From assembly GCF_051622035.1 (NCBI RefSeq), contig NC_135366.1, positions 11,117,501-11,181,500 of the forward strand: a DNA stretch of 64,000 nucleotides. The letters run 5' to 3'. The stretch is from Arctopsyche grandis (Eukaryota; Arthropoda; Insecta; Trichoptera; Hydropsychidae). Under the pieces are notes generated by a model that was given only the letters and a program-made list of their open reading frames with translations, made no database searches and had not been told where the DNA came from. This document shows positions 12,236 to 24,475 of the stretch, piece by piece (the stretch's first letter is position 1; each line of letters opens with the position of its first letter). The position numbers were made by a program, and so were the translations under genes.

Positions 12236-14027
12236 GTACCAACATATACATAGCATCCTCGAAACTTTTCATGAAATATAAGAACCTCGAAACTTTTTAC
12301 ATACCCAAAAGAAATCGATCAAAAGTAATAATGAAAATCCAATAATCGGAACAATACATTAATTTGTTGTATATTTTTTTATCCAATTATAAGTTTCTTA
12401 TGGCTGTTTAACATTATTATAATACAAGAAAAATTAATAAAAAAATAACATTTCTATGCTAAACAAACTATGCGTTATCCATATATCCATAACCGTGTGA
12501 ATGGGGAGGCTAATGGGAGCCTTAAGCAGGGGGGGCCAAAATCGTAAAAATTGAATATGAATTTTAAATGCATACCTGAGTAATGTGTACTAACCCACTT
12601 AAAAAAGTGATTTCCCAGAAACATAACACGGCGAGATTCCAATGAGTTGAAGCCTAACGCTTCTAATAGGAATGCACTGGGATATAGCGACGATAATAAC
12701 CATACAATTTCATATAAAGATATCTGAGAAACCGTTTTTGGATTCTTTTTATTTTCAATGAATGAGTCATATGAGTAAGACTCTATATAATGGAAGAAAA
12801 TCCTAGAATGCTACGTATGTATTAGAGCTTCATATGTCCATACGTTTATTCATTTTCATATGTATAAATATGTCCATATGTATAAATGTTAAATCTAACA
12901 AAACAAATTCAATTCCAGAACGTAAGTACATAAAACTTTCATTCTTCGAAAGACCTCCCCTAAATTATGTACCATGAGCTGTGAATCAACCTGTATGTAC
13001 ATATGTACATACATATGAATGTTTGCCTGTATCCTTTGCACTTGTATGAATACAGAACGCGTTACAAAGAATTATATAGGATTTTGAAACGACGCTGAAA
13101 GCTCAACGAATTTCCAAAGCCGAAGAGGAGACCTCCACCAAAGTAAATCGCGCAAAATACACGTATATTTTCATAATGGGATGGGCGAAAGAAAAAATTA
13201 GGTCACGTTTTCGCAATAAAAACTTTACACGTACGTTAACGTCCGCGTTCACGCTCGTACGTACCGAAACAAAAGTACTTTACGTTCAAAAGTAAATACA
13301 CCGAAAATCTACATACATACAAGCGCTCTCTCGCATACGATAAATCTCCGTGCACATAAAATTCCACGTGTTAAATACGAATCGGAAATATGCGGAAAAT
13401 GGGGAAGTGACGTTGGCGTCGAATGCGCCACAGACTCGCGAAATCAGTGACGCTCGGAAAACTGCAAATCTGAATGTGTTGCAAATCCGCAATCCGGTGT
13501 GCTTTTTGCGGATGCTGTCACGTATATATGTATGTACATACATACATACGTACGTATCGTATGTCGCTTAAACGCCATCCAATTTTACGACGTATGCTAA
13601 ATAAAATCCGCATAGGTTTTAAGCCTAATGCAAATGTGCGAGCGTGAGCAATTCGCCGCGAGGAAAGTACATACGCGCGTACACGGGATTTTATCTCAGG
13701 GCCGTGCCGTGGCGTACGGAGCAGGGGGTTCATCCTTCAAAATATTTTACTTAAAATTTATGGAGCCGACATTTCGCTTTTATTGAGGTATAAATATGCT
13801 GACCCCCAGATTTCGGATGCTAAGTAAATCCGAACCTTATCGTAAGAAACGAAGGTTCATAAAATATTTCAGACTCTGACCGCTTTCAAAATCTATGGAA
13901 AAGGAAAGATATGACTTTTTTATTTTAAATTTTTTTGACTCAAAGGAATTTCTACATAGTGCTGGATAAAAAAATTGAAAGTACTAACATACATAATACA
14001 TAAACATATGTATATACATATATGTTA
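12236..14027. other. Intergenic DNA with a CpG-richer island
   Basis: Mostly AT-rich. Positions 13080-13735 are richer in CpG (repeated CGTACG, GCGCG words) and contain (GTAC/ATAC) blocks at 13525-13558. Open frames on both strands there have no recognisable domain and are probably compositional. Confidence 0.45.
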
Positions 14028-14488
14028 CAGTCGAAGTATATTTTCAGTTGTAATATATTCCAACTGGCGTATTAGGCCATTCATATTTTAATACAATTCA
14101 ACTAGTACCTTATCTACAAGCCGTTGTAATACAATAGTTAAGTTTTGACAGTTCTGATGTTTTTACGAATGCCTTAAAATTCAATAATGCGTTTATATTT
14201 GCTAGGTATTACAAATAAAAGTAATGAGTACCGTATTACGATAACTCGAAGAATGTTCAAAACAAAAATATTACTTTCCTACTCAATTTATTAGTCGAGT
14301 GACTTTTTCTCAAAAACCTAACCTCTCTATCTTATCTGGTTCCAAACTTATAGTTGAACTGTATTATCAGTTGTAATATATTTTGACCAGATGGCATGTA
14401 ATTCGCCATATGAATCAATTTAAGTGGGTCAGACGGAATATATTCCAACTAGTCAGAGTATATTACAACTGAAAATACACTTCAACTA
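14028..14488. mobile_element. TA-flanked MITE cluster
   Basis: Three copies of one terminus are seen. CAGTCGAAGTATATTTTCAG starts at 14028, TAGTTGAACTGTATTATCAG starts at 14351, and the inverse of TAGTTGAAGTGTATTTTCAG ends at 14488. All continue as TTGTAATATA. The 14351-14488 unit is a compact foldback of about 138 bp with TA on both sides, which fits a Tc1/mariner-type target. The extra left end implies an older or nested copy. Confidence 0.65.
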
Positions 14489-16261
14489 TAACGGTAGTTA
14501 GTACCAGCTTACATATATAGAATATATTCGCGTTGGAAACAAGTATAAACGTGCCGGAAACGGACGGTTCTGTATAGCATGAATAAAAGTAATCTTTTCC
14601 GTGCAGTGCTATGCCGAGCCGTGACGTGAAGTGCTGGATAATATAAACGGACCTTTACATATACACTCGATCTCAAACAAAATTACTTAACAGCGTTTTA
14701 CTGGTTTATTTTCCATTTATGTATATTATATTAAAATTAGAGTGTATAGCAAAAAAAATAAAATTAATTAATTAAAAAATAAATTATTAGAAAAATTAAA
14801 TTAAATAAAAAAGTCCATAAATGTTTATTATTATATAATGAGATTCGACTGTACGTATTGTAAAAAAACATTAAAAGGCTTTTAAAAGTATTTGTTTCAA
14901 TATAAAAAAATACTCACTTAGTAAAAGTCCATTTTAACCAAAAAAAATATTAAAATAATTAAGTATCATAAAATATGAGCTAAAAGCAACATTACTCTAA
15001 ATTATGATATAAAAATATATATATGTATAAATGTACGCAAATACGTTTTCATTTCAATAACTTGTATATAATCTAATCACATATTCATAACAATATAATC
15101 ACATATGTATTTATAATAATATCATCACATTTTTATCTACAAAAATATAGAATTAATTAATTTTTAAATTTAAAATATTTCAAATTTAACTTTACAAATA
15201 AATCTAAAAACATAAGGGCCTGGTCTATGGACGAGCACATCTAATTTCACTGAAAAGTTTTTGAAGCATAAGTTTAAAGCTTATTGTTTTGAAAGTCAAC
15301 TTAACAATGATAAATTGCCATTCAAAATACTATAAAACTATATAGTAATTGAAATTTATTTCTGAAAAAACTATTTTCGAATAGAATTTTAAACCTCACC
15401 AGCTCCATCTTCGGGGCGCGACCTCCAGAGATACAATCGTATAAATCAACCGTTAAATTTAAATCAACAATATCGAAGTTCAGTCTAGAATATACACACA
15501 TATGTACATACATGCATACATATATAGAGAGTTTGTGACAGTCTACAAAAATTATCAGCGAGTTCAATGAAGTTGTTGCGGCTTACTGGCTCGTTTGCGG
15601 TGCGGAAACGAGCCGAAGCGAAACTGGATCAACGTTTCCGTAGTGACTTCGTGCTGGGCCATATGTCGCATGCTTCGAATGCGAAAACTACCTACCCTCT
15701 GCGAAAGGACTCCTCTTCTTCTTCTCCTCATCCGAGGACTTTAATGGAGTTACAGTTTGGCCGAGATATCGCGCAGTCGACTCGTTGCCAGAGCCCACGA
15801 TGCAACTTCTGAAACCCTCCCCTTGCTCTAAAATCTCGCTACGAGCTAGTATTGCGCACGACAATTAGGATATGATTTGTTGCTCGCTCGTTTCGCGACT
15901 ATAAATACGGCAAAACGTCGATTTAAAGGACCGATAAGTCATACGTTAAAAAAAGAATATGCGTAAAATAACGTGAAAATACATTTTACTTTTAATTTAA
16001 GACTATAAATTACGCATGAGTTTTTTCATATTCCAAATATCATATTTTTTTCCAAGTTTGATGATTTATATTAACTGAACCATTATTAAAAAAATGCAAT
16101 ACACCACCATTTATAACAGTGGTAGCAAACCTGTGTCCTCTTTTTAATTTCTAATAGCCACAATAAAGAGGTGGTGGGTTCAAATATGTATCGCAGCTGG
16201 CAAGAAATGTTTAATCCAAATCAATAGTTTCCTGTTTGCCCTATTTATTTATTGTAAGTTG
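14489..16261. other. Intergenic DNA with a GC-richer island
   Basis: AT-rich except for 15400-15900, which has higher GC content and short open frames with no recognisable domain. No gene is supported. Confidence 0.45.
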
Positions 16262-17245
16262 CAACTGACCTACTTAACAGACTAACACAGCTAGACAAGG
16301 AAAGTAGAAAAGTAGGATTAAAAATTAACCTAGATAATACCAAACTAATGCTCAATAGTTATTGCATGCCTGATAGCATCCCATTAGATGATAAACCAGT
16401 AGAAGTAGTAAATAGTTATTTATATTTAGGTCAAATAATTGACATGTCTGGTTGTAAAGATGAAGAGATAAAGAGACGTATGAAATTAGGGTGGAATGCA
16501 TTTGGACGGATGAATGCTGTTTTTAAATAAAAAATGCCACTTTACCTAAAGAAAAAGATATTCGATCAATGCGTTTTGCCAGTGATGAGGAATGGATGCG
16601 AAACTTGGATATTTAACGCCAGAATGCTGTATAAAGTCTAGTGCACTCAAAGAAGTATGAAACGCTGTATGCTTAGCATAACGAGGAGAGATAGAAAACG
16701 GAATATGTTGGTTATAAGTATGACAAAGGTGGTAAATGTAATGGTTAGAGCATTGATGTATAATACACTAGATCCGCCCTCACGCTTTATACTGGTCTCC
16801 CTTTTGGCGCATGCAAAATACATGGCGCATGCACAGTTTCTCTCCGTAGGTGGGTAGGTACCGCTGCGTCGTAGGGAAAAAAAACCTTTTTTTTCCCAAC
16901 TTCCCCGCTAGTTAAACCCCCACACCCCTCAGTTAGTGAAGACAAGATCTCCGACCAAAATCACACGTCAGGGCCCATCTATGTGTATTATATATCTATG
17001 GGTTAGAGTAAAGAAATTTAAATGGTAATGGGCAGGTCACATAGGTAGAATAACGGACGATAGATGGACGAAAGAAGTCTTCGAATAGTAGCCGAGAGAA
17101 TGTAAACGGGTACAAGAAATGCCACATGGGAATTAGGTGGATGAAATCAGAAAAATGGATGGAGTTCCTCAAAACAGCGACGAATGGAAGCGTGTTGAAG
17201 AGGCTTTCATACAGTGGATGACGAATGGCTGTGAATGATGATGAT
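16262..17245 (+). pseudogene. RTE LINE 3' fragment, split by a MITE
   Basis: This matches the C-terminal half of the RTE reverse transcriptase at 8236-9882: LDKESRKVGLKIN, then LMLNSYCMPDSIPLDDKPVEVVN and KRRMKLGWNAFGRMNAVFK. It ends in a GATGATGATG tail after the terminal Gly-Cys codons. It carries several stops (for example near 16528 and 16638) and is interrupted at 16751-17000 by a hAT-type MITE. The copy is dead. Confidence 0.9.
16751..17000. mobile_element. hAT-type MITE (copy A) inside the RTE remnant
   Basis: 250 bp with inverted ends CATTGATGTATAATACAC and CATAGATATATAATACAC (right end, reverse complement). A perfect 8-bp duplication GGTTAGAG flanks it (16743-16750 and 17001-17008), indicating hAT-type insertion. 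The inside contains TTCCCCGCTAGTTAAACCCC and CCCCTCAGTTAGTG, shared with the longer copy at 52927-53504. Relative to that copy it lacks one arm of the internal inverted repeat. Confidence 0.92.
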
Positions 17246-17904
17246 GAATTGTTGGCTATTGTATGAATATACATATGTATATGTATATATGTAGGTATAT
17301 ACATATATTTATTGTGGCTTTTAAAAAATAGAGCAGTGATGTAAGGTTGATCTGGTGCAATCTAGCTAGACAACCGTCTCGTCTCCGACCAAAGGGTCTT
17401 TCAGACTGTATTCGTTGGGAGGGTGGTAGCTTCATGTTGAAGGTTTTATACGTTAACTTCATTGACCTTTAAAATAAAATTGTGACGATTCCAATAAAAT
17501 CGATATCCCCCACCGCTTATACTCTCTCTGAAATTCGGCTAGTCCAAATTTGTCGATCGTTGCATATATGTACATACATACGTATGCTTAGGATTTTTTA
17601 TTTACATATATCTGTTTAGCTACATTGCATAATGTGTTTGGATGTGTACACAGTTAGCCATAGTTTCATAAAACTGGCACGATATATAAAATATTGAGTT
17701 ATATTTGATAAAAATTCCATCTGGTGATTTTAATTATTTTCTTTATCTCTAAATGATAAAGATAATAATTAAAAATTCACTTATATTTCTTACATATAAC
17801 ATTTCATTATTACCATAAGTGCCATGATAGGTTGCCCCCAAAGCGACATATGTACATATACATATTGTTCAAACTTTTACATAAACACATTCTAAAATAT
17901 AAAT
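17246..17904. other. AT-rich intergenic DNA
   Basis: Contains ACATATGT-type microsatellite blocks (17270-17310, 17565-17585). No gene seen. Confidence 0.5.
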
Positions 17905-18178
17905 ACATACACATATTTAACAATCAGCAAACTTGGATTTGCATGAAACGGAGAGAGAGAGGATGTCGATTTCATCGAATCCGTCACAGCAATTAAGTTG
18001 ACACAAAATGACAAACAGGAGACGGACAAAAAAAGACAGGAGACGGATGATATGGATTGAATAACGATCTAGATCTTGCCAGCAGCGTATATAAATCGAA
18101 TAACTACTCGATTCCGGCCGGGATTTGAACCCTCGAACTATCAAGCAATGGCTTTACCAGAGAGCTACGCTGTTTTAT
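17905..18178 (-). mobile_element. tRNA-headed SINE, second family
   Basis: Read on the minus strand, the head starts near 18178 with GTAGCTCTCTGGTAAAGC (A box) and has GGGTTCAAATCCCGG (B box) about 30 bases on. The body (CGTCTCCTG repeats, then ATGCAAATCC) does not match the other SINE family in this window. The head mimics a tRNA, but the anticodon arm cannot be folded convincingly, so it is not called a tRNA gene. Confidence 0.7.
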
Positions 18179-18644
18179 AAAACTATTCTATGTATAGGTA
18201 TATTTATGTAGGAGGGAATGTTCGTTACGAAACATTCGAAATTTTAGGTAAAATTTGCATTTAAATATTAACCCTTAGCTATTACAGGAGTGCCACTGAG
18301 TTCAGTAATAATTTTATTGAAAAAGTTTGAACCATTTCGGCATTATAGGCAACCTTTTCGCGTCACAATGGTCAAATTAAAATATAAAATAATACAATAA
18401 AAATTTAAAAAAAAGCAAATGAATAATATTTAATATAAAATAAATGTTAATGCAGATGTACAGTTAATATAAATGATGAAAGAAAGGAAGGGGGGGTATC
18501 CTAATCCCATACCAAGCACCAATGTATCAGCAACGTCTGGAAGCGAAAATATTTACAAATCATATGCTTTTATAATACTATTCTGTGTGTGTGTGTATGT
18601 GTGTGTGTGTATGTGTATGTATGTGTGTTTCAGTGTGTTTACCT
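18179..18644. other. Intergenic DNA with a GT microsatellite
   Basis: AT-rich; a (GT)n/(TATG)n tract lies at about 18582-18655. No gene. Confidence 0.5.
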
Positions 18645-18960
18645 GTGTGCAATAACGCTCGCCGTACTATAATAGTCGTTTTGATTCGACATATGTACAT
18701 CACAGCTACAACACTGCCAACAAAACGTACGAATATACATATAATAATACGAACATAACTGTTATTATATCAACAAAAAATTTCAATATATATTGTTTGC
18801 TACCAATTTTTCCTCTAGGCCCTAGGGTAATAAGTGTCTGAACATTTAGCGCCATCTATTCAAAAATTATTTTATTAAGTAATTTTTCTATTGGTGTTTT
18901 ATATTGTTTATATGTATGTAAGTAGTTGCTAGTTTTCACCTTATTTTTAATATTAAACAA
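18645..18960 (+). repeat. Dispersed repeat, copy 1
   Basis: Shares with the inverted copy at 30791-31085 the segments CGCTCGCCG, CTATAATAGTCGTTT, ATTCGACATAT, CACAGCTA, CAACAAAACGTACGAAT and GCCATCTATT, in the same order. It is probably a transposon, but no duplication could be fixed. Confidence 0.75.
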
Positions 18961-20654
18961 TTGGATATAAATATTAAATTAAATATATTTAAAAGGTATT
19001 TAAAAAAATACGACCGCGCGCGGATCGAACACAGGAACGACACATTTCTTTTATCTTTTTTTATTTAATAACTTAATATTCCATAACCCATGCGATGATA
19101 TTTCATCGAGCACAACACTAGTATATACATAGGTACATATTTTTGATCAAAACGATAAGCCACCTCTGGTCTACATATGTATGGTACATATATAATAGTA
19201 TGTAATACAAAATGAATAAAATATTTCAATCATGAATATATGTATCGATATTTTAGATACAGCACGTCTTAAATAATATTAAACAAGCAATATATTACAA
19301 TAATAATAGCACGTATAATTTTTTCGCTCCGACGGTGAACGTTCATTGCACTACATGTGTAGGTACATACATATGTACATCCATAGGTACGGTAAAAGCA
19401 TCTTTATTGTACGAAAAAAATATATTATATAAAGTAAAGTTTTTTTCTTTTCGTCTGTGGAGAAAGAAAATAAAGTTTCTCCTTTTATGGGGGGGGGACG
19501 GTAGAGGAAAGTAAAATCGCAAACCACCTAGGCGGTGGTAAGGCACTGTATTAATAAGCGGTATTTCCCATCTCTTCTTTTTTGTCGCGATTCGAAACGC
19601 CAGAGTAAATCACCGGTCGCATTATTATAATACGAATATGTGAATTTAGTGGCGATAAAGCGACGCCGAGGAAATCAAGGGACCGTTAAGAGATAAGAAT
19701 AAATGTGGCCCCGGACGCTAAGCGTAGAGAGACGCCCCACGCCTGAGACTTACGCAGTTTTCCACCCACCCGACCCACCCACCGAGCTAACACCCCATAG
19801 TGGAGGAAAACCGGCCGTATAAAAGATACTATAAGGTCAAATTCCATAGCGCCGCATGAATTTGTCAAAACATGCATACACAGGTATTACATATAATACA
19901 TACATACATACATGTAATGCCTATCAAACGGATTATACATACATACATATGTACATATCCATTACATATATAAATCATAAATAACGTTGAGAATATCCTA
20001 TATTTTTTTTCCGTTTATACTATTTCGTGTTTTTAGATTACATTAGAATAATAAATTTATACGTGAAGTTTTTATTACAGAAAACTCGTATCAGACGAAT
20101 ATCTAATAAAAACACTGTGAATCGAGATTTCTTTGAATTATATTTTTGAAACATTTGAAAACATTACTCGCAAAGAAAACAAAGTTATTTGTTTGTTCAA
20201 AAATATGAAAAGTCAAACAATAAAAAATCTCTGTTATGAAAGCGATCAATTTTGTAAGGAAATTAATGGAGTATAGCAACTTATCAAAAGTATTCATTAT
20301 TATGTACATACATACATACATTGACAATTAGACTAGTGTTTCCCAACATTTTTGTGCCACTCTCTTTAATGCTTGAAAAATATTCATGTGCCCATCCCCC
20401 CCCCCCCCCCTTCTGCTCTCTATTATAATTATATAGCTCACCAAATTCTAAAAATAAATAAAGGTCATAAGCTATTAAAACAGCCATCATAAGCCATCAA
20501 TACAGCCTCATTGTTCCTTATAATTCATCCATCTGTATTGAGAATTTTCTTGTTCTCAACTTTATAATAAATTGTATTTCTATATCCTTATTTATATCAT
20601 CTATTCTATTAATTTCTTGTACTTGAACTTGTTGGGAACTTGTTTCTGTCATCA
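18961..20654. other. Intergenic DNA
   Basis: Mostly AT-rich with ACATATGT-type blocks (19355-19390, 19890-19960). Positions 19560-19870 are GC-richer, hold a CCCACCC cluster (19757-19783) and a TATA-box-like GTATAAAAG (19817-19825, plus strand), but no gene follows. A run of about 16 C lies at 20396-20411. Confidence 0.45.
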
Positions 20655-20915
20655 AACGGAGAAAGATGCAGTACCTCGGACACATGATACGGGGTCCAAA
20701 ATACGAATTTCTCCGTTTGATAACCATGGGGAAAATAGAAGGAAAAAAATGGATTGGCAGTAAAAAGTTATCTTGGCTTCGAAACATGAGCATGTGGACC
20801 GATATGAGCGCCGACGATTTGTTCCGAGCCTCTGAAGGCCGATGCGGATATCTTCAAATAATCGACGAAGTGGTTGCCAACGTCCGGATGCGGACAAGGC
20901 ATTAACAAGAAGAAG
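20655..20915 (+). pseudogene. Non-LTR retrotransposon C-terminal fragment
   Basis: About 80 codons: MQYLGHMIRGPKYEFLRL, then GKIEGKKWIGSKKLSWLRN, MWTD, and a DLFRASEGR...VVANVR end. This is the recognisable C-terminal segment downstream of the reverse transcriptase in many RTE-like insect LINEs, of a different lineage from the element at 8222-11216. The reading frame is intact but truncated at the 5' side. Confidence 0.85.
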
Positions 20916-22130
20916 AATTAATAAAATTATAATATTATTGCTCAGTGGAAATTCTTAGAAATCTTTGTCATATATGTATGTTTAGAAATTTTTTGGAAAA
21001 AAGTGATATAATTGTTTTAAGTAAATCCTCCTCTATAGTATGATTTTTTTCCGGACTTAGCTATGAGAAGAAAAATATTTCAATAGATATTTCTCAATGT
21101 GCAGTATCAAAAATAAATTTCTGCAACTTAACATTTGCAACTTAAAATTTGTAACATATGCATGTACATACATATATTAATGATTTGGTCATTACCTCCT
21201 GGTGCCCACGTAGGAAAACACTAAATTAGACGATTAGTAAAATAGTATTTTGATTAAAAAGTAAATTGTATTCGCAAACTATAAAGTATATACATATATA
21301 CATACATATGTACATATATATGATGTAAAATGTCGTCAAACATTTTCCATCACTTTCATACGATAAATTCCTTCTACAATATTTAAATTTTAGCTCGACA
21401 ATATAGACTAAAAAGCAAATGCATCCTCCTGAATATTAACTTAAAAACGCTAGTTTTAAGCGAAATATAAAGTCGAGAACGGAAAATACGGAACTGCTAT
21501 TTTATTTTTTGTTCAAATTTACATATTTTACTTTGCGACGCGCGCGGTGCAAGCGAAAAAACTTATATTTGATTATACGTATTGTATTTTTGTTGGAAAA
21601 TTTTATTTTTTACACGGAAATATTTACAAATAAGCGATGCAGGCTCACAACTCTATGTATACTAGTCTACAAATGCATTAAATCACGGCAACGCTTTATT
21701 AATTTCTCCACAGACAATTTTTATTCGGTCGTTCGTATTTTACTTTAGTTTGCTGTACAAATATGCGTACACATTCATTCAACATATAAAATCATCAAAC
21801 GGAATATACGCTCATATTAAATAAATAAACTTGAATATTTGCCAACATGAACATTTACGATCACAACACAATTTTCCATCAAAATTTGATTTGACCCACT
21901 CAAAACATTACTTAAATTTTTTTAAACTTAAAGTCTTAATCGTTATCGAGTATGCAAGCAAATGATTTTTGAATGACTTGGTTACCATATAAATTATTCA
22001 ATAGTCAGTATTTGCATCGTAAAATATGTCATTTTCATTATATGTACATACATATGTACATATAATATTTTATTGTTGAACCATGTAGCTTAAAAAGTGT
22101 TTTTATACTATATCTTCGATGATTAGAATG
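20916..22130. other. AT-rich intergenic DNA
   Basis: ACATATGT-type blocks at 21160, 21285-21320 and 22040-22065. No gene recognised. Confidence 0.5.
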
Positions 22131-22132
22131 TA

Positions 22133-22470
22133 TTGTTGCGTGGGGTGGGTTCAGGGTCCAAATGAAAGGCCAAAGTCGCTTCACAGCATTCAAGAGGTCC
22201 ACACGGAATCACCGCTCACTCCAGAATTCTGATCTACAAGTTGCACAGCACAGCTTCCCCTATCCATCAATGTGTCCATTGTCTAGACACGTAAAAGTCT
22301 TTGTTTAGAGTATATTGTTTACGCATGCACTCGCCCAGGTCTCTGAGAACTCCAGCGTAGCGTTTATTTGGGCACTAACTGTGTCCCGTTAAATTAATTT
22401 GAGGTCTCTATTGTTCACCCATGATTGAATTTAGACAGTAGATACTCTCTCTCATGTTCCCACGTTACAA
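22133..22470 (+). mobile_element. MITE-like repeat, copy 1
   Basis: Inverted ends TTGTTGCGTGGG and TTGTAACGTGGG (right end, reverse complement), flanked by TA on both sides. An inverted second copy lies at 25638-26005. Shared inner words include GGGTTCAGG, CCAAAGTCGCTTCACAGCAT, GTCTAGACACGT/GTCTAAACAATAG and GGTCTCTATTGTT. Confidence 0.75.
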
Positions 22471-22487
22471 TATAATATATACACCAA

Positions 22488-22750
22488 TAGCGTGTACTAG
22501 TGGTTAGCATATTATGCTTTTGAACAGAGTGGTCAAGGTTCGATTCCCAATAGTAGCTGCTGGCCAGACGTTAATTTGTAACTCCAGTTCGATAATTTCT
22601 ATCATTGAAACGGTTCCTGTAAAATCTTCTTTCCAATCTCTCTTGCAAATCTCGAGTTATTCACCGTCTTGAGACTCGCTAATTTGTATAATAAAATGCT
22701 GCATAAACTTCTCCATAGACTGTGGATAATGTTTATATGAATTCGCATTG
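22488..22750 (+). mobile_element. tRNA-headed SINE
   Basis: Head with TAGTGGTTAGC (A box) and GGTTCGATTCC (B box, about 22538-22548), then GCTGGCCAGACG and a shortened version of the family core (AACTCCAGTTCGAT...TTGAAACGGTTCC). It runs into TTTATT repeats shared with the oppositely oriented SINE that follows, giving a tail-to-tail pair. Confidence 0.8.
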
Positions 22751-23197
22751 TATTTTATTTATTTATTTTATTTTATTGTCACAAATCAATACACACTCGC
22801 CATTACAGATTTGCTCCAATGCGACGGGTGTACGTTAATGAAATACATAAACAATCAGAAATCAGAAATACAGTAATACATACATATACAATCAGAATAT
22901 ATAGAATATAACAATTAATCAGAAATAATAATCATAGTGACATCTATGGATTTCAGATTACTGTGTATAATTAATACATATTATACACAGGCAGATTTTT
23001 GTGACAACAGGATTAGATTTTTTAATACCAATTTTCAGGAACCGTTTCAGCAATGATCAGATAAAATTGGCAAACTCTGATAGAGAAACGATCGATTTGG
23101 AGTCACAAAACCCCCAAATCTAACCAGCAGTGGCGAGGACACGAACCTATGACCTCAGTGATGCTAAATATATACGCTATCACTAAGCCTTGTTTTG
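22751..23197 (-). mobile_element. tRNA-headed SINE, opposite strand
   Basis: On the minus strand the head lies near 23197-23110 and the core reads GTGACTCCAAATCGATCGTT then CAGAGTTTGCCAATTTTATC. The tail has the hairpin with loop GGAGCAAATCTGT between imperfect arms around 22790-22832, then (AAAT)n at 22750-22780. It is the same family as the SINE at 2647-3106 with a different tail stem. Confidence 0.85.
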
Positions 23198-23600
23198 TAT
23201 AAATCTTGTTTTGATTATTTATCAGATTGTATCTGTATTAGTACACTCTTAGCTTTTGGAGCGATCTGTGTACATGTTCCATTGAAATAAAAAAAATAAT
23301 TATATGCGTGGTAGACATCATCCTTTGTAAACCCCCCCCCCCCCCCGCACAAATCTTTATAGGATGGCTCCTATTTCAAGATCTATTCGACTTATTGATG
23401 AAATCGTTGCTTCCCTGTCTGAATGTGATATTTTTCATCTCAGTGGGCGTGGGCTATCAGAAATTATTTTAACCTGTTTGTCTGATAGCCTAGGCTCATC
23501 ATTATTTTCATAGCTGGGTGGTAATATATGAGTGAATTTTGATTTTATTTGAGCCCCACGGGAATGTTTTGTTATTCACGGCTGGGTCTATATACATATG
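23198..23600 (+). mobile_element. LINE 3' fragments
   Basis: 23198-23295 resembles a LINE tail (GTACACTCTTAGC...GGAGCGATCTG). 23296-23590 encodes, around a 16-base C run, the last part of a CR1/Jockey-like reverse transcriptase: MAPISRSIRLIDEIVASLSE, CDIFHLSGRGLSEIILTCLS. This is collinear with the frame at 29310-29585 on the other strand. It is 5'-truncated. Confidence 0.8.
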
Positions 23601-23945
23601 TATGTTTGTGTATTGCTGCTGACTGTTTTTTCAAGACATTTTTCTCCTTATATTTAACTATTTTCATATGTTTTGTGACTATTTTATTTCTGTATAATTA
23701 GGTAAACTACCGGTAGTACTGAAATATATTAATTTCGTTTTTATGTTAGTTGAATTTTTATCAATTCAGAAAAACGCTATGTAGACTAGTTTGTAGTGAT
23801 TAGTCAAGAAATGAGTCGAAATCCTTTTTGACCTGCTATTCAAAGGAGCCACTACGCGTGTCATAAATTTAAAATCAAAGTATATATGTATGTTTAAAAT
23901 ATCCCACTCATTCCATAAACTACTTCCGAATACTTACATATTACA
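23601..23945. other. Intergenic DNA
   Basis: Likely the decayed LINE 3' UTR, then AT-rich unique sequence. No gene. Confidence 0.4.
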
Positions 23946-24475
23946 AGCGAGTGGTTTGGCTTAGTGTTAGCGTATATGTTTAGCCCCATGCGATCACTAG
24001 TTCGATCCGCCATAACTGCTGGTTAGATTTGGGGGTTTTGTGACTCCAAATCGATCGTTTCTCTATCAGAGTTTGCCAATTTTATCTGATCATTGTTGAA
24101 ATGGTTCCTCAAATTGGCAAAATAAATCCTTTCCTGTTGTCACAAAAAATCGTATGTATTATTGTGTATAATTTGTAAAAATTATGCACAAAATCTAAAT
24201 CTATAGATGTCTCAATAATCAACTGTATTTATTATGTGTATAAATTGTAATAATTGTGCACAAAATCTAAATTCATAGATGTCTCAATGGATTAATTAAT
24301 TTAAATTAATTCAATGGTCTTTGCGGCCGTATATACATACATATGTATGTAAAATAAAAATGTCTGGCCGTATATTTCATGTTTGGTTTCGAATTATGTA
24401 ATGATTACGCATTGGAGCGATCTGTAATGACGAGTGAACTTTGATTGATTGAATAAAATAAATAAATATATGTAC
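23946..24475 (+). mobile_element. tRNA-headed SINE with internal duplication
   Basis: Head GGCTTAGTGTTAGC (A box) and TAGTTCGATCCG (B box). The core matches the other SINEs (GTGACTCCAAATCGATCGTT, CAGAGTTTGCCAATTTTATC). A segment of about 65 bp (TATTGTGTATAATTTGT...CATAGATGTCTCAAT) is present twice in tandem. The tail has GCATTGGAGCGATCTGTAATG and ends in (AATA)n. Confidence 0.85.

Noticed and set aside
13286..13733. Short frames on both strands
   Set aside because: Mutually overlapping, no domain, typical of CpG-richer intergenic DNA here.
18110..18178. Possible minus-strand tRNA gene
   Set aside because: A and B boxes are present but the cloverleaf does not close, and a SINE body follows.
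19817..19825. GTATAAAAG as a core promoter
   Set aside because: It looks like a TATA box, but no gene or exon follows within view; left as a mention only.
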